Assembly (NCBI GenBank): GCA_049840515.1
Contig: JASGKW010000013.1
Location: 79,050-143,049 of the forward strand
Source of the DNA: Muricomes sp049840515
GTDB lineage: Bacteria; Bacillota; Clostridia; Lachnospirales; Lachnospiraceae
Direction: 5' to 3'
Length of the DNA stretch: 64,000 nt
A program made the translations under genes and the position numbers. The notes beneath the pieces are model-generated. The model saw nothing but the letters and a program-made list of their open reading frames with translations, had not been told where the DNA came from and did not search any database. This document shows positions 25,425-35,541 of this stretch, in pieces; the stretch's first letter is position 1, and each line of letters starts with the position of its first letter.

Positions 25425-26229
25425 AAAATTATTGACCGGTCCATACATGTTTTGGGCAGTGTCCTTTATTATCATTCCTCTTCTCATGATTGTCTACTAT
25501 GGACTGACAAACAGAGAAGGAAATTTCACATTTCACAATCTTGCACAGATTACAACGCCTGAAAATTTAAAAGCTCTGGGGCTTGCTCTTCTGCTTTCTT
25601 TTATCAGCACGTTAATCTGTGTTATTCTTGCATACCCTCTGGCTATGATTCTCTCGGAAAAGAATGTAAACCAGAGCAGTTTTATTGTGCTGATTTTTAT
25701 TCTTCCTATGTGGATGAACTCCCTTCTGCGCACCCTGGCATGGCAGAACCTTCTTGAGAAAAATGGGATTATCAACCTTGTTCTGGGATTTTTCCACCTC
25801 CCCGCGCAGACCTTGATAAACACACCCTATGCCATTGTCCTTGGTATGGTATATAACTTTCTTCCTTTCATGGTACTGCCTATTTATAATGTGCTTTCTA
25901 AGATTGACAAGGATGTCATTTCTGCCGCCCGGGATTTGGGTGCAAGCAGTACACAAACTTTCCTGAGGATTATTATGCCTCTGAGTATCCCCGGAGTTAT
26001 CAGTGGAATCACTATGGTATTTGTACCTTCACTGACCACCTTCGTAATCTCTGATTTACTTGGCGGAAGCAAGATACTTTTGATTGGAAATGTCATCGAA
26101 CAGGAATTCAAACAGGGAAGCAACTGGAATGTAGGCTCCGGTCTTTCTCTTGTTTTGATGATATTTATTATTGCAAGTATGGCATTAATTGCCAAATACG
26201 ATAAAAATGGGGAGGGAACTGCATTTTGA
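25414..26229 (+). CDS. potB: Spermidine/putrescine transporter permease
   Basis: The most likely start is TTG at 25414 (reading MKSRKLLTGPYMFW), with GAGGAGG 9 bases upstream. This gives 271 residues with an 11-base overlap into potA, much less than an upstream ATG at 25360 would need. Six membrane segments are seen, and the cytoplasmic EAA-type loop is SAARDLGASSTQTFLRIIMP. It works as the partner of the PotC half of the next protein. Confidence 0.9.
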   Translation: MKSRKLLTGPYMFWAVSFIIIPLLMIVYYGLTNREGNFTFHNLAQITTPENLKALGLALLLSFISTLICVILAYPLAMILSEKNVNQSSFIVLIFILPMWMNSLLRTLAWQNLLEKNGIINLVLGFFHLPAQTLINTPYAIVLGMVYNFLPFMVLPIYNVLSKIDKDVISAARDLGASSTQTFLRIIMPLSIPGVISGITMVFVPSLTTFVISDLLGGSKILLIGNVIEQEFKQGSNWNVGSGLSLVLMIFIIASMALIAKYDKNGEGTAF

Positions 26230-28109
26230 TTAAAAACACTGCAAAACGGTTTTATCTGATTTTAATATTCATTCTGCTTTATGCCCCCATCATCACACTG
26301 GTCATCCTGTCCTTTAACAAATCCAAAACCCGGGCAAAATGGGGCGGTTTCACAGGACAATGGTATATTACCCTTTTCCAGGACCAGTATATCATGAATG
26401 CCCTCTACACCACATTGATTATCGCACTTGTATCTGCTCTGATTGCGACAGTCATCGGAACTGCCGCTGCTATCGGTATTCAGGCAATGAAACCAAAATT
26501 CCGCACACTCACTATGGGCGTTACCAACATCCCCATGCTGAATGCAGATATTGTAACTGGAATTTCTCTTATGCTTTTATTCATTGCTTTCCATTTTTCA
26601 TTGGGGTTCAAAACCATTTTACTGGCACATATAACATTTAATATTCCTTATGTGATTTTAAGTGTCATGCCCAAGCTGAAACAGACAAGCAAGAGCACCT
26701 TTGAAGCCGCATTGGATTTAGGGGCCTCCCCCGTCTATGCTTTTTTTAAGGTTGTATTTCCTGACATCATGCCTGGTGTATTCTCAGGATTCTTACTTGC
26801 CTTCACCATGTCTCTGGATGACTTTGTCATCACACATTTTACCAAGGGACCGGGGGTCGACACACTGTCCACAAAAATATACAGTGAGGTAAGAAAAGGG
26901 ATTAAACCGGAGATGTACGCTCTCTCCACTATTATGTTTATCACAATGCTTGTACTGCTGATGCTGGTAAATGCTGCTCCCGAAAAGAAAGAATCTGTTT
27001 CTGCCAAGCGCACGGAAATTAAGAGAAAGCACAAGGTCTCCCGGTTTGTTGTCCGGAAACTGATACCTGCCGCAATTGTAATCACCATCACTGCGGGCGG
27101 GTTCTTCTATGGCTCCAAGAGCAGCACCGCGGGAAATAATCAGGTTATCGTCTATAACTGGGGTGAATATATAAATCCTGACGTGCTGACCAAATTTGAG
27201 GAAGAAACCGGCATTCATGTGGTTTATGAGGAATACGAGACAAACGAGATTATGTATCCGAAAATTCAGTCCGGAGCTATCGCATATGATGTAGTCTGCC
27301 CCTCTGACTACATGATTCAAAGAATGATTGAAAATAATCTGCTTGCAGAAATCAACTTTGACAATGTGCCAAACATCAAATATATTGACAGCACCTATTT
27401 AGAGCAGGCGCGCCAGTTTGACCCGCAAAATAAATATTCTGTCCCTTATCTGTTTGGAACTGTAGGAATTTTGTACAATAAAACAATGGTGCATGAGCCT
27501 GTGGACAGCTGGGGAATCCTTTGGGATGAGACCTATAAGGGCAATATTCTTATGCAGGACAGCGTCCGGGATGCCTTTGGAATTACTTTGAAGTATCTTG
27601 GATATTCCCTGAATTCCACAGACCTGGATGAATTAGAAGAAGCAAAAAAGATGCTGATAAAACAAAAACCACTTGTACAGGCCTATGTTATCGACCAGGT
27701 TCGTGACAAAATGATTGGAAACGAGGCTGCTATCGGTGTTATTTATTCCGGTGAGGCGCTTTATACGCAGACAGAAAATCCTAACCTGGAATATGTCATT
27801 CCAAAAGAAGGCTCTAATCTCTGGATTGATTCATGGGCCATCCCCAAGAATGCAAAACATAAAGAAAATGCGGAGGCTTTTATCAACTTCCTCTGCCGCC
27901 CGGATATTGCGAAAATGAATTATGATTACACCACCTACTCCATTCCAAACTCCGAAGGGCGAAAGCTGATAGAGGACGACTGGCTTAGAAATAATAAGAT
28001 TACATTCCCCGACCCGGAAGATTTAGCACAATGTGAGACATTTAAATTCCTCGGGGATGACAATGATGAACTATATAACCGTCTCTGGCGGGAAGTGAAA
28101 TCAAAATAG
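26226..28109 (+). CDS. potCD: Fused polyamine permease and substrate-binding protein (PotC-PotD)
   Basis: The protein has 627 residues, about the sum of PotC and PotD. Residues 1-250 are the permease, with the EAA loop AALDLGASPVYAFFKVVFPD at about 161-180. A basic linker (252-278) leads to an extra membrane segment at about 279-295 (PAAIVITITAGGFFYG). From 306 comes the periplasmic-binding-type domain, opening VIVYNWGEYINPDVL as in PotD. The binding domain is thus tethered outside the cell without a lipoprotein signal. The start codon is TTG with GGGGAGGG upstream, overlapping the potB stop. The frame is continuous, so this is not an indel artefact. Confidence 0.94.
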   Translation: MIKNTAKRFYLILIFILLYAPIITLVILSFNKSKTRAKWGGFTGQWYITLFQDQYIMNALYTTLIIALVSALIATVIGTAAAIGIQAMKPKFRTLTMGVTNIPMLNADIVTGISLMLLFIAFHFSLGFKTILLAHITFNIPYVILSVMPKLKQTSKSTFEAALDLGASPVYAFFKVVFPDIMPGVFSGFLLAFTMSLDDFVITHFTKGPGVDTLSTKIYSEVRKGIKPEMYALSTIMFITMLVLLMLVNAAPEKKESVSAKRTEIKRKHKVSRFVVRKLIPAAIVITITAGGFFYGSKSSTAGNNQVIVYNWGEYINPDVLTKFEEETGIHVVYEEYETNEIMYPKIQSGAIAYDVVCPSDYMIQRMIENNLLAEINFDNVPNIKYIDSTYLEQARQFDPQNKYSVPYLFGTVGILYNKTMVHEPVDSWGILWDETYKGNILMQDSVRDAFGITLKYLGYSLNSTDLDELEEAKKMLIKQKPLVQAYVIDQVRDKMIGNEAAIGVIYSGEALYTQTENPNLEYVIPKEGSNLWIDSWAIPKNAKHKENAEAFINFLCRPDIAKMNYDYTTYSIPNSEGRKLIEDDWLRNNKITFPDPEDLAQCETFKFLGDDNDELYNRLWREVKSK

Positions 28110-28125
28110 CAAAATTTTGTTATAC

Positions 28126-28185
28126 AAAAAGAGGGATGCTCCTGCACAATCAGCATCAGCTGGCTGTGCAGGAGCACCCCTCTTT
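28126..28185. terminator. Terminator after potCD
   Basis: Arms AGAGGGATGCTCCTGCACA and TGTGCAGGAGCACCCCTCT pair over about 18 bp with one mismatch. The flanks AAAA and TTTAAA suggest action on both strands, between convergent genes. Confidence 0.8.
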
Positions 28186-28217
28186 AAACATGTTTTCTTA
28201 TATTGCAGATATTTCCT

Positions 28218-29888
28218 TTACACATGGAAACAGCCGCCTCCGATAAATTCTCTCAAAAGTGAATTAGTTGGTATGGGGTCACTTCCAATTCCTACAAAGT
28301 AATCAAAAAACTTCAGCAGCCTTTTTGCCTCCGCATATTCAGGGCAGTCTTTTCCCATTCCAAACAAAAGAGGTTCCACATATTGTTTCAATACCGCCAG
28401 CTCATACAATAAAGAAGAATTGAACATGACATCCGCCTCCTCCTGATAAGGAAAGATATTCTGTTCCTCCCCTCTTCTCACGGACGGCCACATGGCAATG
28501 GTATTTTGTGCCGATGTTCCCCTTGTTCTCGCATCCCTCACGATGCGGCGTATCAGTCTTCCGTCTGTGGATGGAATCCTGTTATGCTCATCAATATTAA
28601 GCTGAGTCAGGGCACTGATGTATATTTTAAACTGGTTATCAGGATTTAAAGATTCTGTCAGACCGGGGTTCAGACAGTGGATTCCCTCAATTACAAGAAT
28701 ATCCTGCTCTCCGAGTTTCTTTGGTTTTGTATCATATTCCCTTTTTCCGGTTTTAAAATTAAATATGGGCAGATAAACTTCTTTGCCGGCAAGAAGGTCC
28801 TGCATATCATCATTGAACTTCTGAACATCAATTGCTTCCAGACACTCAAAATTGTAGTTTCCATTCTCGTCCTTTGGAGTATTCTCTCTCTCCACAAAAT
28901 AATTGTCCACAGCGATAGGCTGGGGCTGCATGCCATTGACCCTAAGCTGCACAGACAACCGGTGTGAGAATGTGGTTTTCCCTGAGGAGGACGGACCTGC
29001 AATCAGTACAAACTTTACGTTCTGCTTTTCCGCTATCCGTTTGGCAATTTCACCAATCTGTCTTTCCTGATGTGCCTCCTGAACCAGTACAATCTCACTC
29101 ATATCCTGCTGTGTCACCATATCATTCAGTGCTCCGACAGTATCAATCCCCTGCAAATCTCCCCATTGAATTGACCGCTTCAGTACTTGGAATAATTTAG
29201 GTCTTGGTTCAAATGCTCCTATCGTCTCAGGCTCTTTCACTGTTGGCAGTTGTAAAATAAATCCCTCGTCATACAGATGAAGTCCATAATATTTCAGATA
29301 ACCTGAATCCGGCACCATATATCCATAATAATAATCTTCAAATTCATTCATTTTATAGATATTCACCATGGATACACGTCTGTACTCAAAAAGCCTCTCT
29401 TTATCGTACATCCCATGCTTTCGGAAAAGTTCCACGGCTTCACTTGTGTGGATAGAACGCTTTTCGATAGGTATTTTTTCGTCCGACAGCTTTTTCATGC
29501 GTGCATTTACCAGATCCAGAAAATCCTGATCCAGCTTTATATCACCCTCAACAGTACAGTAATAACCTTTGCTCACAGAAAAATGAATCCTGACTCTCTC
29601 CACTTTATCATGGCCGCCCACATCGTGTACGGCTTTTACAAGCATGAAGCACATACTCCGCCTGTAAGTCTCATATCCGATAGCATCCCCTGTTGTAATA
29701 AATTGCAGTTCGCAGTCCATCCCCAGAGTCTTATCCAATTCCTGCAAATGAAATTTATTCACAAAAACTAATACTATCTGATGTGCATATTTTTCCTGAA
29801 AATCTTCTGCTATTTTATGGTAAGTAACTCCAGAGGGATACTCTCTTGTCTCATTTCCTATTTGAACTGTGTAAGTTTTTTCTCCCAT
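28218..29888 (-). CDS. TGS-domain nucleoside (uridine-type) kinase
   Basis: The protein has 556 residues. Residues 1-65 resemble a TGS domain, and about 70-250 a ThrRS-like second additional domain (note HDVGGHDKVERVRIHFS). The kinase domain begins FVLIAGPSSSGKTTFSHRL (P-loop), with IAVDNYFVERE, DILVIEGIHCLNPG and RLIRRIVRDARTRG as in uridine kinases. This three-part layout is known in Clostridia and Bacteroidetes and is annotated as nucleoside kinase; its preferred substrate is unclear. The ATG follows AAAGGGAAACT, which lies just after the restored nif3 stop. Confidence 0.88.
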   Translation of the reverse strand: MGEKTYTVQIGNETREYPSGVTYHKIAEDFQEKYAHQIVLVFVNKFHLQELDKTLGMDCELQFITTGDAIGYETYRRSMCFMLVKAVHDVGGHDKVERVRIHFSVSKGYYCTVEGDIKLDQDFLDLVNARMKKLSDEKIPIEKRSIHTSEAVELFRKHGMYDKERLFEYRRVSMVNIYKMNEFEDYYYGYMVPDSGYLKYYGLHLYDEGFILQLPTVKEPETIGAFEPRPKLFQVLKRSIQWGDLQGIDTVGALNDMVTQQDMSEIVLVQEAHQERQIGEIAKRIAEKQNVKFVLIAGPSSSGKTTFSHRLSVQLRVNGMQPQPIAVDNYFVERENTPKDENGNYNFECLEAIDVQKFNDDMQDLLAGKEVYLPIFNFKTGKREYDTKPKKLGEQDILVIEGIHCLNPGLTESLNPDNQFKIYISALTQLNIDEHNRIPSTDGRLIRRIVRDARTRGTSAQNTIAMWPSVRRGEEQNIFPYQEEADVMFNSSLLYELAVLKQYVEPLLFGMGKDCPEYAEAKRLLKFFDYFVGIGSDPIPTNSLLREFIGGGCFHV

Positions 29889-29900
29889 AGTTTCCCTTTC

Positions 29901-30683
29901 TTAAATAATTTGAAATGGATGGAACACCGGAAGCTGCCACTATCTTTAGTTCCGGAAGTTTTTTCTCCAGAAATACTTTCATATCCTCCATGAAAATGTA
30001 TTCTGTCCCGTAATGTCCCGCATCAATCACTGAAAGCCCCCGCTCCACTGCATCCAGCCCGTCATGATGTCCAATGTCCCCTGTGACCAGAACATCTGCA
30101 CCTTTTTCCAGCGCCGGAGCTATGGCACTCTTTCCCGAGCCCGGTGAAACTGCCAGAATGTGAATCTTATTCTCCAGATTTCCAAACACTTTTACTGAAT
30201 TTAATTTTAGTTTATTCTTTACATATTCACAACATTCCTTCAGGGTCATATCCTCTTTCAGAATGCCAATACGGCCGATTCCCCGGGCTTGTCCCTCATC
30301 TTCCAATGTGATATCCAGAACTTCGCTTTCATTTAGTTCCAAAACCTCCCCCGAGAGTTCGCCCAGACCAAAAACATCATAGTTGGTATGCATGGCATAA
30401 TAAGAAATATCACTCTGCAGCAGCTTCACAATTCTTCTGCCTACAAAATCCTCATCTGTCACACTTTTCAGCGGTGAAAAAATCAATGGATGATGAGTGA
30501 TTAACATGTAAGCTCCGCTGCTTTTGCCTGACAAATGACCTGTTCTGTGGCATCCAGTGCCAGATAGATACAATGTACTTCCTTCTCACTGCGCCCCGCC
30601 AGAAGCCCTACGTTGTCGAACCCCAGCGCACCCCACTTAGGGTATGTGTCTTCTATCACTTTTATAATTTCCTTACAAAGCAT
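29901..30683 (-). CDS. Nif3-like dinuclear metal-centre protein, two frameshifts
   Basis: Member of the Nif3/YqfO family (GTP cyclohydrolase I type 2-like fold; true role unsettled). The N-terminal frame reads WGALGFDNVGLLAGRSEKEV and stops after CQAKAAELTC. The other frame continues GAYMLITHHPLIFSPLK, the metal-binding HH motif. One missing base at about 30515 restores it. A second indel at about 29919-29926 converts the family-like end GVHPFQII with TAA at 29901 into an artificial extension to 29851. Restored length is about 260 residues. A metal-site region DAGHYGTEYIFME is present near the end. It overlaps trmK by 11 bases. Confidence 0.82.
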
Positions 30684-31431
30684 AATATTCCAACCCCTTT
30701 TCTGTGGCTTTCAAGTCTTTCTCAAGCTCTTTTATCCTTTGTTTTGCGCGAACACTGTCTCTTCGTTTCAAATCCTCCAGTATAGCTGATTTCAAAGCCT
30801 TTTCCCACTCCAGATATTCTTTTAGTACGGGGTGCTTTCTCCGCAGCAGATATTTCCCATATTGTATCTCTGTGTCTGTCCAGATATCTTCTGATTTTTT
30901 TTCAGAGACCGCCTTCTCTGTAAGTTCCACTTTTGTGTTATGTATCCCTGACTGAGGAGGCTGCACTTTCATCATAGGATAAAATTTTCCTTCATCAAAA
31001 ACCATATCCTCTTCTATAAACAAAAAACCTTCCTGTAAAAGAAAGGTTCTGACTTTTGCGATTTCCGACTGCGGCTGCAAAATACATTCTTTCAGGCTTA
31101 TTGTCACATTCCAGTCTTTTTTTAAAATTTTCATAACGAGCATCCCGCCCATCCCGGCGATGATTGCTGAGTCAGCCTCACCCGGAAGAAGCTTTTCAAA
31201 TCCATCGGAAAGCCGCACCTCAATTTTATCAGATAATCCGCTCTCCAAAATATGTTCTCTGGCCCGCATCAGCGGCCCCTCATTCACATCCATAGCGACA
31301 GCCGCGGGAATCCGCCCTTCCTCTGTGAGGAAAATCGGGATATAGGCATGGTCTGTACCTATATCCGCTATTTTATAGCCGGGGCTGACTAAATCAGCCA
31401 CCGCCTGCATTCTCTTTGTCAGTTCCATCAC
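30673..31431 (-). CDS. trmK: tRNA (adenine-22-N1)-methyltransferase
   Basis: SAM-dependent enzyme, 252 residues. Opening ELTKRMQAVADLVSPG, SAM motif IADIGTDHAYIPIFL and the family signature IIAGMGGMLVMKIL followed by LQPQSE identify TrmK. The C-terminal coiled coil (about 195-250) is typical. It starts 7 bases after the rpoD stop and overlaps nif3, the rpoD-trmK-nif3 order common in Firmicutes. Confidence 0.94.
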   Translation of the reverse strand: MMELTKRMQAVADLVSPGYKIADIGTDHAYIPIFLTEEGRIPAAVAMDVNEGPLMRAREHILESGLSDKIEVRLSDGFEKLLPGEADSAIIAGMGGMLVMKILKKDWNVTISLKECILQPQSEIAKVRTFLLQEGFLFIEEDMVFDEGKFYPMMKVQPPQSGIHNTKVELTEKAVSEKKSEDIWTDTEIQYGKYLLRRKHPVLKEYLEWEKALKSAILEDLKRRDSVRAKQRIKELEKDLKATEKGLEYYAL

Positions 31432-31437
31432 TCTTAC

Positions 31438-32547
31438 CTAGTCCAGATAATCTCTGAGCTTCCGGCTGCGGCTTGGGTGACGGAGTTTTCTCAGAGCCTT
31501 GGCTTCAATTTGGCGGATACGTTCTCTTGTGACATCAAATTCTTTGCCCACTTCTTCAAGAGTTCTCGCACGGCCGTCATTCATACCAAAACGGAGACGC
31601 AAAACTTTCTGTTCTCTCTCTGTCAGTGTATCAAGCACCTCGTCAAGCTGCTCTTTCAGCAATGTCTGCGCTGCTGCCTCCGCGGGTACAGGTACATTGT
31701 CATCCTGTATAAAGTCTCCAAGATGGCTGTCTTCCTCCTCACCGATTGGAGTCTCCAGAGAAACCGGCTCCTGAGAAATTTTAAGAATTTCACGAACCCT
31801 GTCTACCGGCATGTCCAGTTCCTTGGCAATTTCTTCCGGCACTGGTTCCCGCCCTAACTCCTGCAAAAGCTGTCTGGACACACGAATTAATTTATTAATT
31901 GTCTCTACCATGTGAACCGGTATACGGATTGTTCTCGCCTGGTCTGCAATAGCTCTTGTTATAGCCTGACGAATCCACCATGTTGCATAGGTACTGAACT
32001 TATATCCTTTGTGGTAATCGAACTTTTCTACAGCCTTAATCAGACCTAAGTTTCCTTCCTGAATTAAATCGAGGAACAGCATCCCGCGGCCTACATAACG
32101 CTTTGCAATACTTACCACGAGACGTAGGTTTGCCTCAGCCAGTTCTTTCTTGGCCTCCTCGTCCCCCGCTTCCATCCGCTGGGCAAGCTCAATTTCTCTC
32201 TCTGCACTGAGAAGCGGAACTTTTCCAATCTCTTTCAGGTACATACGCACAGGATCTTCAATACTGACTCCGTCGGGCACAGTCAGGTCAATATTCTCCA
32301 TATCCACTTCATCTTCATCAGAAATAATGACTTCCACATCCACATCATCCTCTTCACCGCTGATGCGAAGTACGTCTATATTATTTGACTCCAGATGGTC
32401 AAATACCTTTTCCATCTGTTCTGCGTCTAATTCCATGTCATTGAAAAAGTCATTGATTTCCTGAAGCTCAAGAATGCTCTTCTTTTTCTTTCCCAATGTA
32501 ACAAGTTCTTTTAGCCTCTCGTCAAATTTCTGTATGTTTTCTTCCAT
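31438..32547 (-). CDS. rpoD: RNA polymerase primary sigma factor (sigma-A)
   Basis: The ATG at 32547 (MEENIQKFDERLKELVTLG) has GGAAGG 8 bases upstream, giving 369 residues. Region 1.1 is followed by 1.2 (DPVRMYLKEIGKVPLLS). Region 2 contains DLIQEGNLGLIKAVEKFDY and YATWWIRQAITRAIADQAR. Region 3 contains EPVPEEIAKELDMP, and region 4.2 contains EEVGKEFDVTRERIRQIEAK. It directs housekeeping transcription. It follows dnaG, the classical primase-sigma pair. Confidence 0.97.
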   Translation of the reverse strand: MEENIQKFDERLKELVTLGKKKKSILELQEINDFFNDMELDAEQMEKVFDHLESNNIDVLRISGEEDDVDVEVIISDEDEVDMENIDLTVPDGVSIEDPVRMYLKEIGKVPLLSAEREIELAQRMEAGDEEAKKELAEANLRLVVSIAKRYVGRGMLFLDLIQEGNLGLIKAVEKFDYHKGYKFSTYATWWIRQAITRAIADQARTIRIPVHMVETINKLIRVSRQLLQELGREPVPEEIAKELDMPVDRVREILKISQEPVSLETPIGEEEDSHLGDFIQDDNVPVPAEAAAQTLLKEQLDEVLDTLTEREQKVLRLRFGMNDGRARTLEEVGKEFDVTRERIRQIEAKALRKLRHPSRSRKLRDYLD

Positions 32548-32604
32548 GTGTCCATCCTTCCTTTGCCTGTACACAGTACAGGGCTATCTTGTTTTATTTT
32601 ATCC

Positions 32605-34383
32605 TTATTCAATAGAAATATGCAGGTTCTTTATATCCTCAAGCATACGTTTCTCTTCCATTAACCCCTGCAGACCTACAATGTCCGCGGGATTTAGATG
32701 CATCATCCTGTCATCAACGCTATTTTCCTTGACCCGGAATATAGTTTCTTTCAAAGCCTGTTCCTGTTCCTCCCTGGTTGAAAGCTCTTTGATTTTCGTA
32801 TGGAATAGAGATGCCACCTCCCTGTGTTCTTCCTCTTCTGTAAAATGATTCAATATCTTTGCCGGATTCACTTCTCCCGCGGCATACTGCTCATAGAGCA
32901 GCCGTGCCACTGTTTTATACAGCGGTTTTGTGAAATCCTCAGGGGTGATATATTTTTGTATCATCCCCAAAAGCTTTTCATCTTCAATCATCCATGTGAG
33001 AAGAATCTTCTGGGATACCACAATTCCATCCTCTTTTGGCTGTTCTCTGCCTGCTGCCGACCTGGGGCGCATGGCTGGTTTCGCCATCCCCTCACTGACT
33101 GCAGTCTTTACCACCAGCTTTTTCAGGCTTTCCTCGCTGACTCCATATTCCCTGGCTGCTGCCTCAATATAATTGTTTCTTTCCAGTTCATCCTCAAACC
33201 CCATAAGCCGTCTGGCCGTTTCCTGGAAAAATGCAGTCTTTCCTTCCGGGGAATTCATATCATAATCCTTTGAAAGAACCTCCAGACTGTAAAGGAACCC
33301 ATTTCGTGCACGCTGGATTCTTTTCTCAAATTCTTCCCCGCCCAGATTCTTTATAAACTCATCCGGGTCTTTATATGGGTCCATACGGATAACTTTTGCA
33401 GAAATTCCTGCCTCCCGCAGAATCGGAACCGCCCTCAGGGCAGCTCTCGTCCCGGCCTCATCACTGTCATAGGTCAGGTATACTTCCTGAACATAACGCT
33501 TCATCAAAGAGGCATGTCCCACCGTCAGAGATGTTCCCAGAGATGCAACTGCATTGCCAAAACCTGCCTGGTGCAGAGATATGACATCCATGTACCCCTC
33601 ACACAACAGAAAATATGGTTTTCTTGAAGTGCGCGCCCTATTTAAGCCATATAAATTACGGCTTTTATCAAAAATTGCAGTCTCCGGCGAGTTCAGATAT
33701 TTTGGCTTCCCCTCACCCATGACACGCCCGCCGAATCCGATAACCCGGTTGTTCACATCCATAATGGGAAACATCACCCGGTTCCAGAACTTATCGTACA
33801 CACCATTCTTTTCGTCCGTGTTTACAAGCCCTGCCTGGCGTATCATCTCTTCACTGTACCCTTTATTTCTCAGATATTGGAACAAATCATTGCTGTATTT
33901 ATTGGAATATCCGAGACCGAAAGCTTTTATCATATCATCAGAGAAGCTCCCGGTTTTTCAAATATGTATATGCAATCTTGCCCTGCTCTGACTTGAGCTG
34001 TACATAAAAGTACTGGGCCGCCACCTTGTTGATTTCCAGCAGTACAGAACGCAAATCAGCCTTTTCTTTTGCCTCCTTTGAATACTCCATCTCAGGGAAA
34101 CTCCACCCCCGCCCTGTCCGCAAGGGTTTTCACAGCTTCCACAAAAGAAAAGTTTTCATATTCCATCAAAAATGTAAATACATTTCCTCCCGCGCCGCAG
34201 CCAAAGCAATAGTACATCTGTTTCCCTCTGCTGACGGAAAAAGAGGGAGACTTTTCATTATGAAAAGGGCAGAGTCCAAAATGAGAAGCTGCCCTTTTTC
34301 TGAAGCCGCACATAGCCGGAAATTACATCTACAATATCACTTTTTGCTCTTACTTCTTCTATCAGTTCTTCTGGGTAATACAT
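32605..34383 (-). CDS. dnaG: DNA primase, three single-base frameshifts
   Basis: Makes replication primers. The start MYYPEELIEEVRAKSDIVDV lies at 34383. The zinc domain (LCPFHNEKSPSFSVS, YYCFGCGAGGNVFTFL), the RNA-polymerase core (GYMDVISLHQAGF, LTYDSDEAGTRAA) and a C-terminal helicase-binding region are all present, but in four frame segments. Extra bases lie at about 34283-34290, 34091-34099 and 33938-33947; removing one base at each gives a continuous 591-residue protein, exactly the family size. An essential gene cannot be broken three times, so I treat these as sequence errors. Confidence 0.9.
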
Positions 34384-34461
34384 ATAAGCCTCCACATATT
34401 AATGCCACACTATACATATTCGACAAAACCTTCTGATTTCCTTTAAGTAATTTAAAGTAAT

Positions 34462-35462
34462 TTAATTTTTCCACGCTTCCGGCACAAAAAACTCTTCAAA
34501 TTTCTTGACAGCATAGTTATCTGTCATACCCGCTATGTAATCACAGACAGCCTGTTCCTTACAGGTTCCCATCTTATCCATCGCCTGCCTGTACTGTGAG
34601 GGGAGTGTTCCAGGTGCCGTATATAATAATCATATAGCTGCTCAATCACATGGACAGCTTTATCTTCCTCCCCCTTTGCACTGGGATTCATATATACATT
34701 TTCAAACATAAACTTCCGTAGTCCTATCATGGCCTCTCGGACTTCATCAGACATAATAATGGCTGGCCGGTCCATGCTGTGTGTGATGACATCATGAACC
34801 ATTGTGTCCAGGCGGTCCTTGCTGGACTCTCCCAAAACCTTCCGGTATCTGTCTGGAATATCCTGTTCCACGAGAATGCCACCCCTGATTGCATCATCAA
34901 TATCATGATTGATATACGCAATTTTATCCGAAAGCTGTAATACCTGTCCCTCCAGGGTGTGAGGATTCCCCGAGGTCTGATGATTCCGTATACCGTCCCG
35001 CACCTCCCATGTAAGATTGAGCCCTTCTCCCTGCTTTTCTATACACTCCACAACCCGGACACTCTGTTCATTGTGCAAAAAACGATATACATTGTTTAAC
35101 GCCCGTTCTCCCGCATGTCCAAATGGAGTATGCCCCAGGTCGTGTCCGAGAGCAATCGCCTCCACCAAATCTTCATTTAACCTGAGGGCCTTGGCTATGG
35201 TTCTGGCATTCTGGGAAACCTCCAGCGTGTGAGTAAGCCTTGTTCTGTAATGGTCGCCCTTGGGAAGTAAAAACACCTGTGTTTTCTGCTTGAGACGCCG
35301 AAACGCTTTGCAGTGCAGAATACGGTCTCTGTCCCGTTGGAATACAGGACGTATATCACACTGAGCCTCCAGCCGCTCCCTTCCTCTTGAATTTCTGCTA
35401 AATGTAGCATAGGGACTTAAATATTCCAATTCACGCGCTTCCAGTTGTTCCCTGATTGTCAT
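34462..35462 (-). CDS. dgt: dGTPase-like HD-domain deoxyguanosinetriphosphate triphosphohydrolase, one frameshift
   Basis: The HD metal site is visible: RTRLTHTLEVSQNART, then AIALGHDLGHTPFGHAGE, and a later Asp in YINHDIDDAIRGG. The N-terminal CDIRPVFQRDRDRILHCKAF is typical of the family. The ATG at 35462 follows GAGGGAGAAAGTT. The frame breaks at about 34598-34606 (CACTCCCC where one more C is expected). The restored end reads LPSQYRQAMDKMGTCKEQAV and then FEEFFVPEAWKN, stopping at 34462, for 333 residues. The gene stands just before dnaG, a common Clostridia order. Confidence 0.88.
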
Positions 35463-35541
35463 AACTTTCTCCCTCACAATGAATCCTAGTACAACAGCTC
35501 CTGATATTTATATAAATATAACGAAAACCCTTCTATTATCA

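Noticed and set aside
29851..29900. C-terminal extension of the Nif3-like protein overlapping the kinase start
   Set aside because: One indel explains it; the other frame ends in a family-like terminus at 29901 and leaves the kinase ribosome site free.
32605..34383. Programmed frameshifting in dnaG
   Set aside because: There are three separate breaks without slippery heptamers or downstream structures, and many other genes in the window show the same kind of break. Sequence error is simpler.
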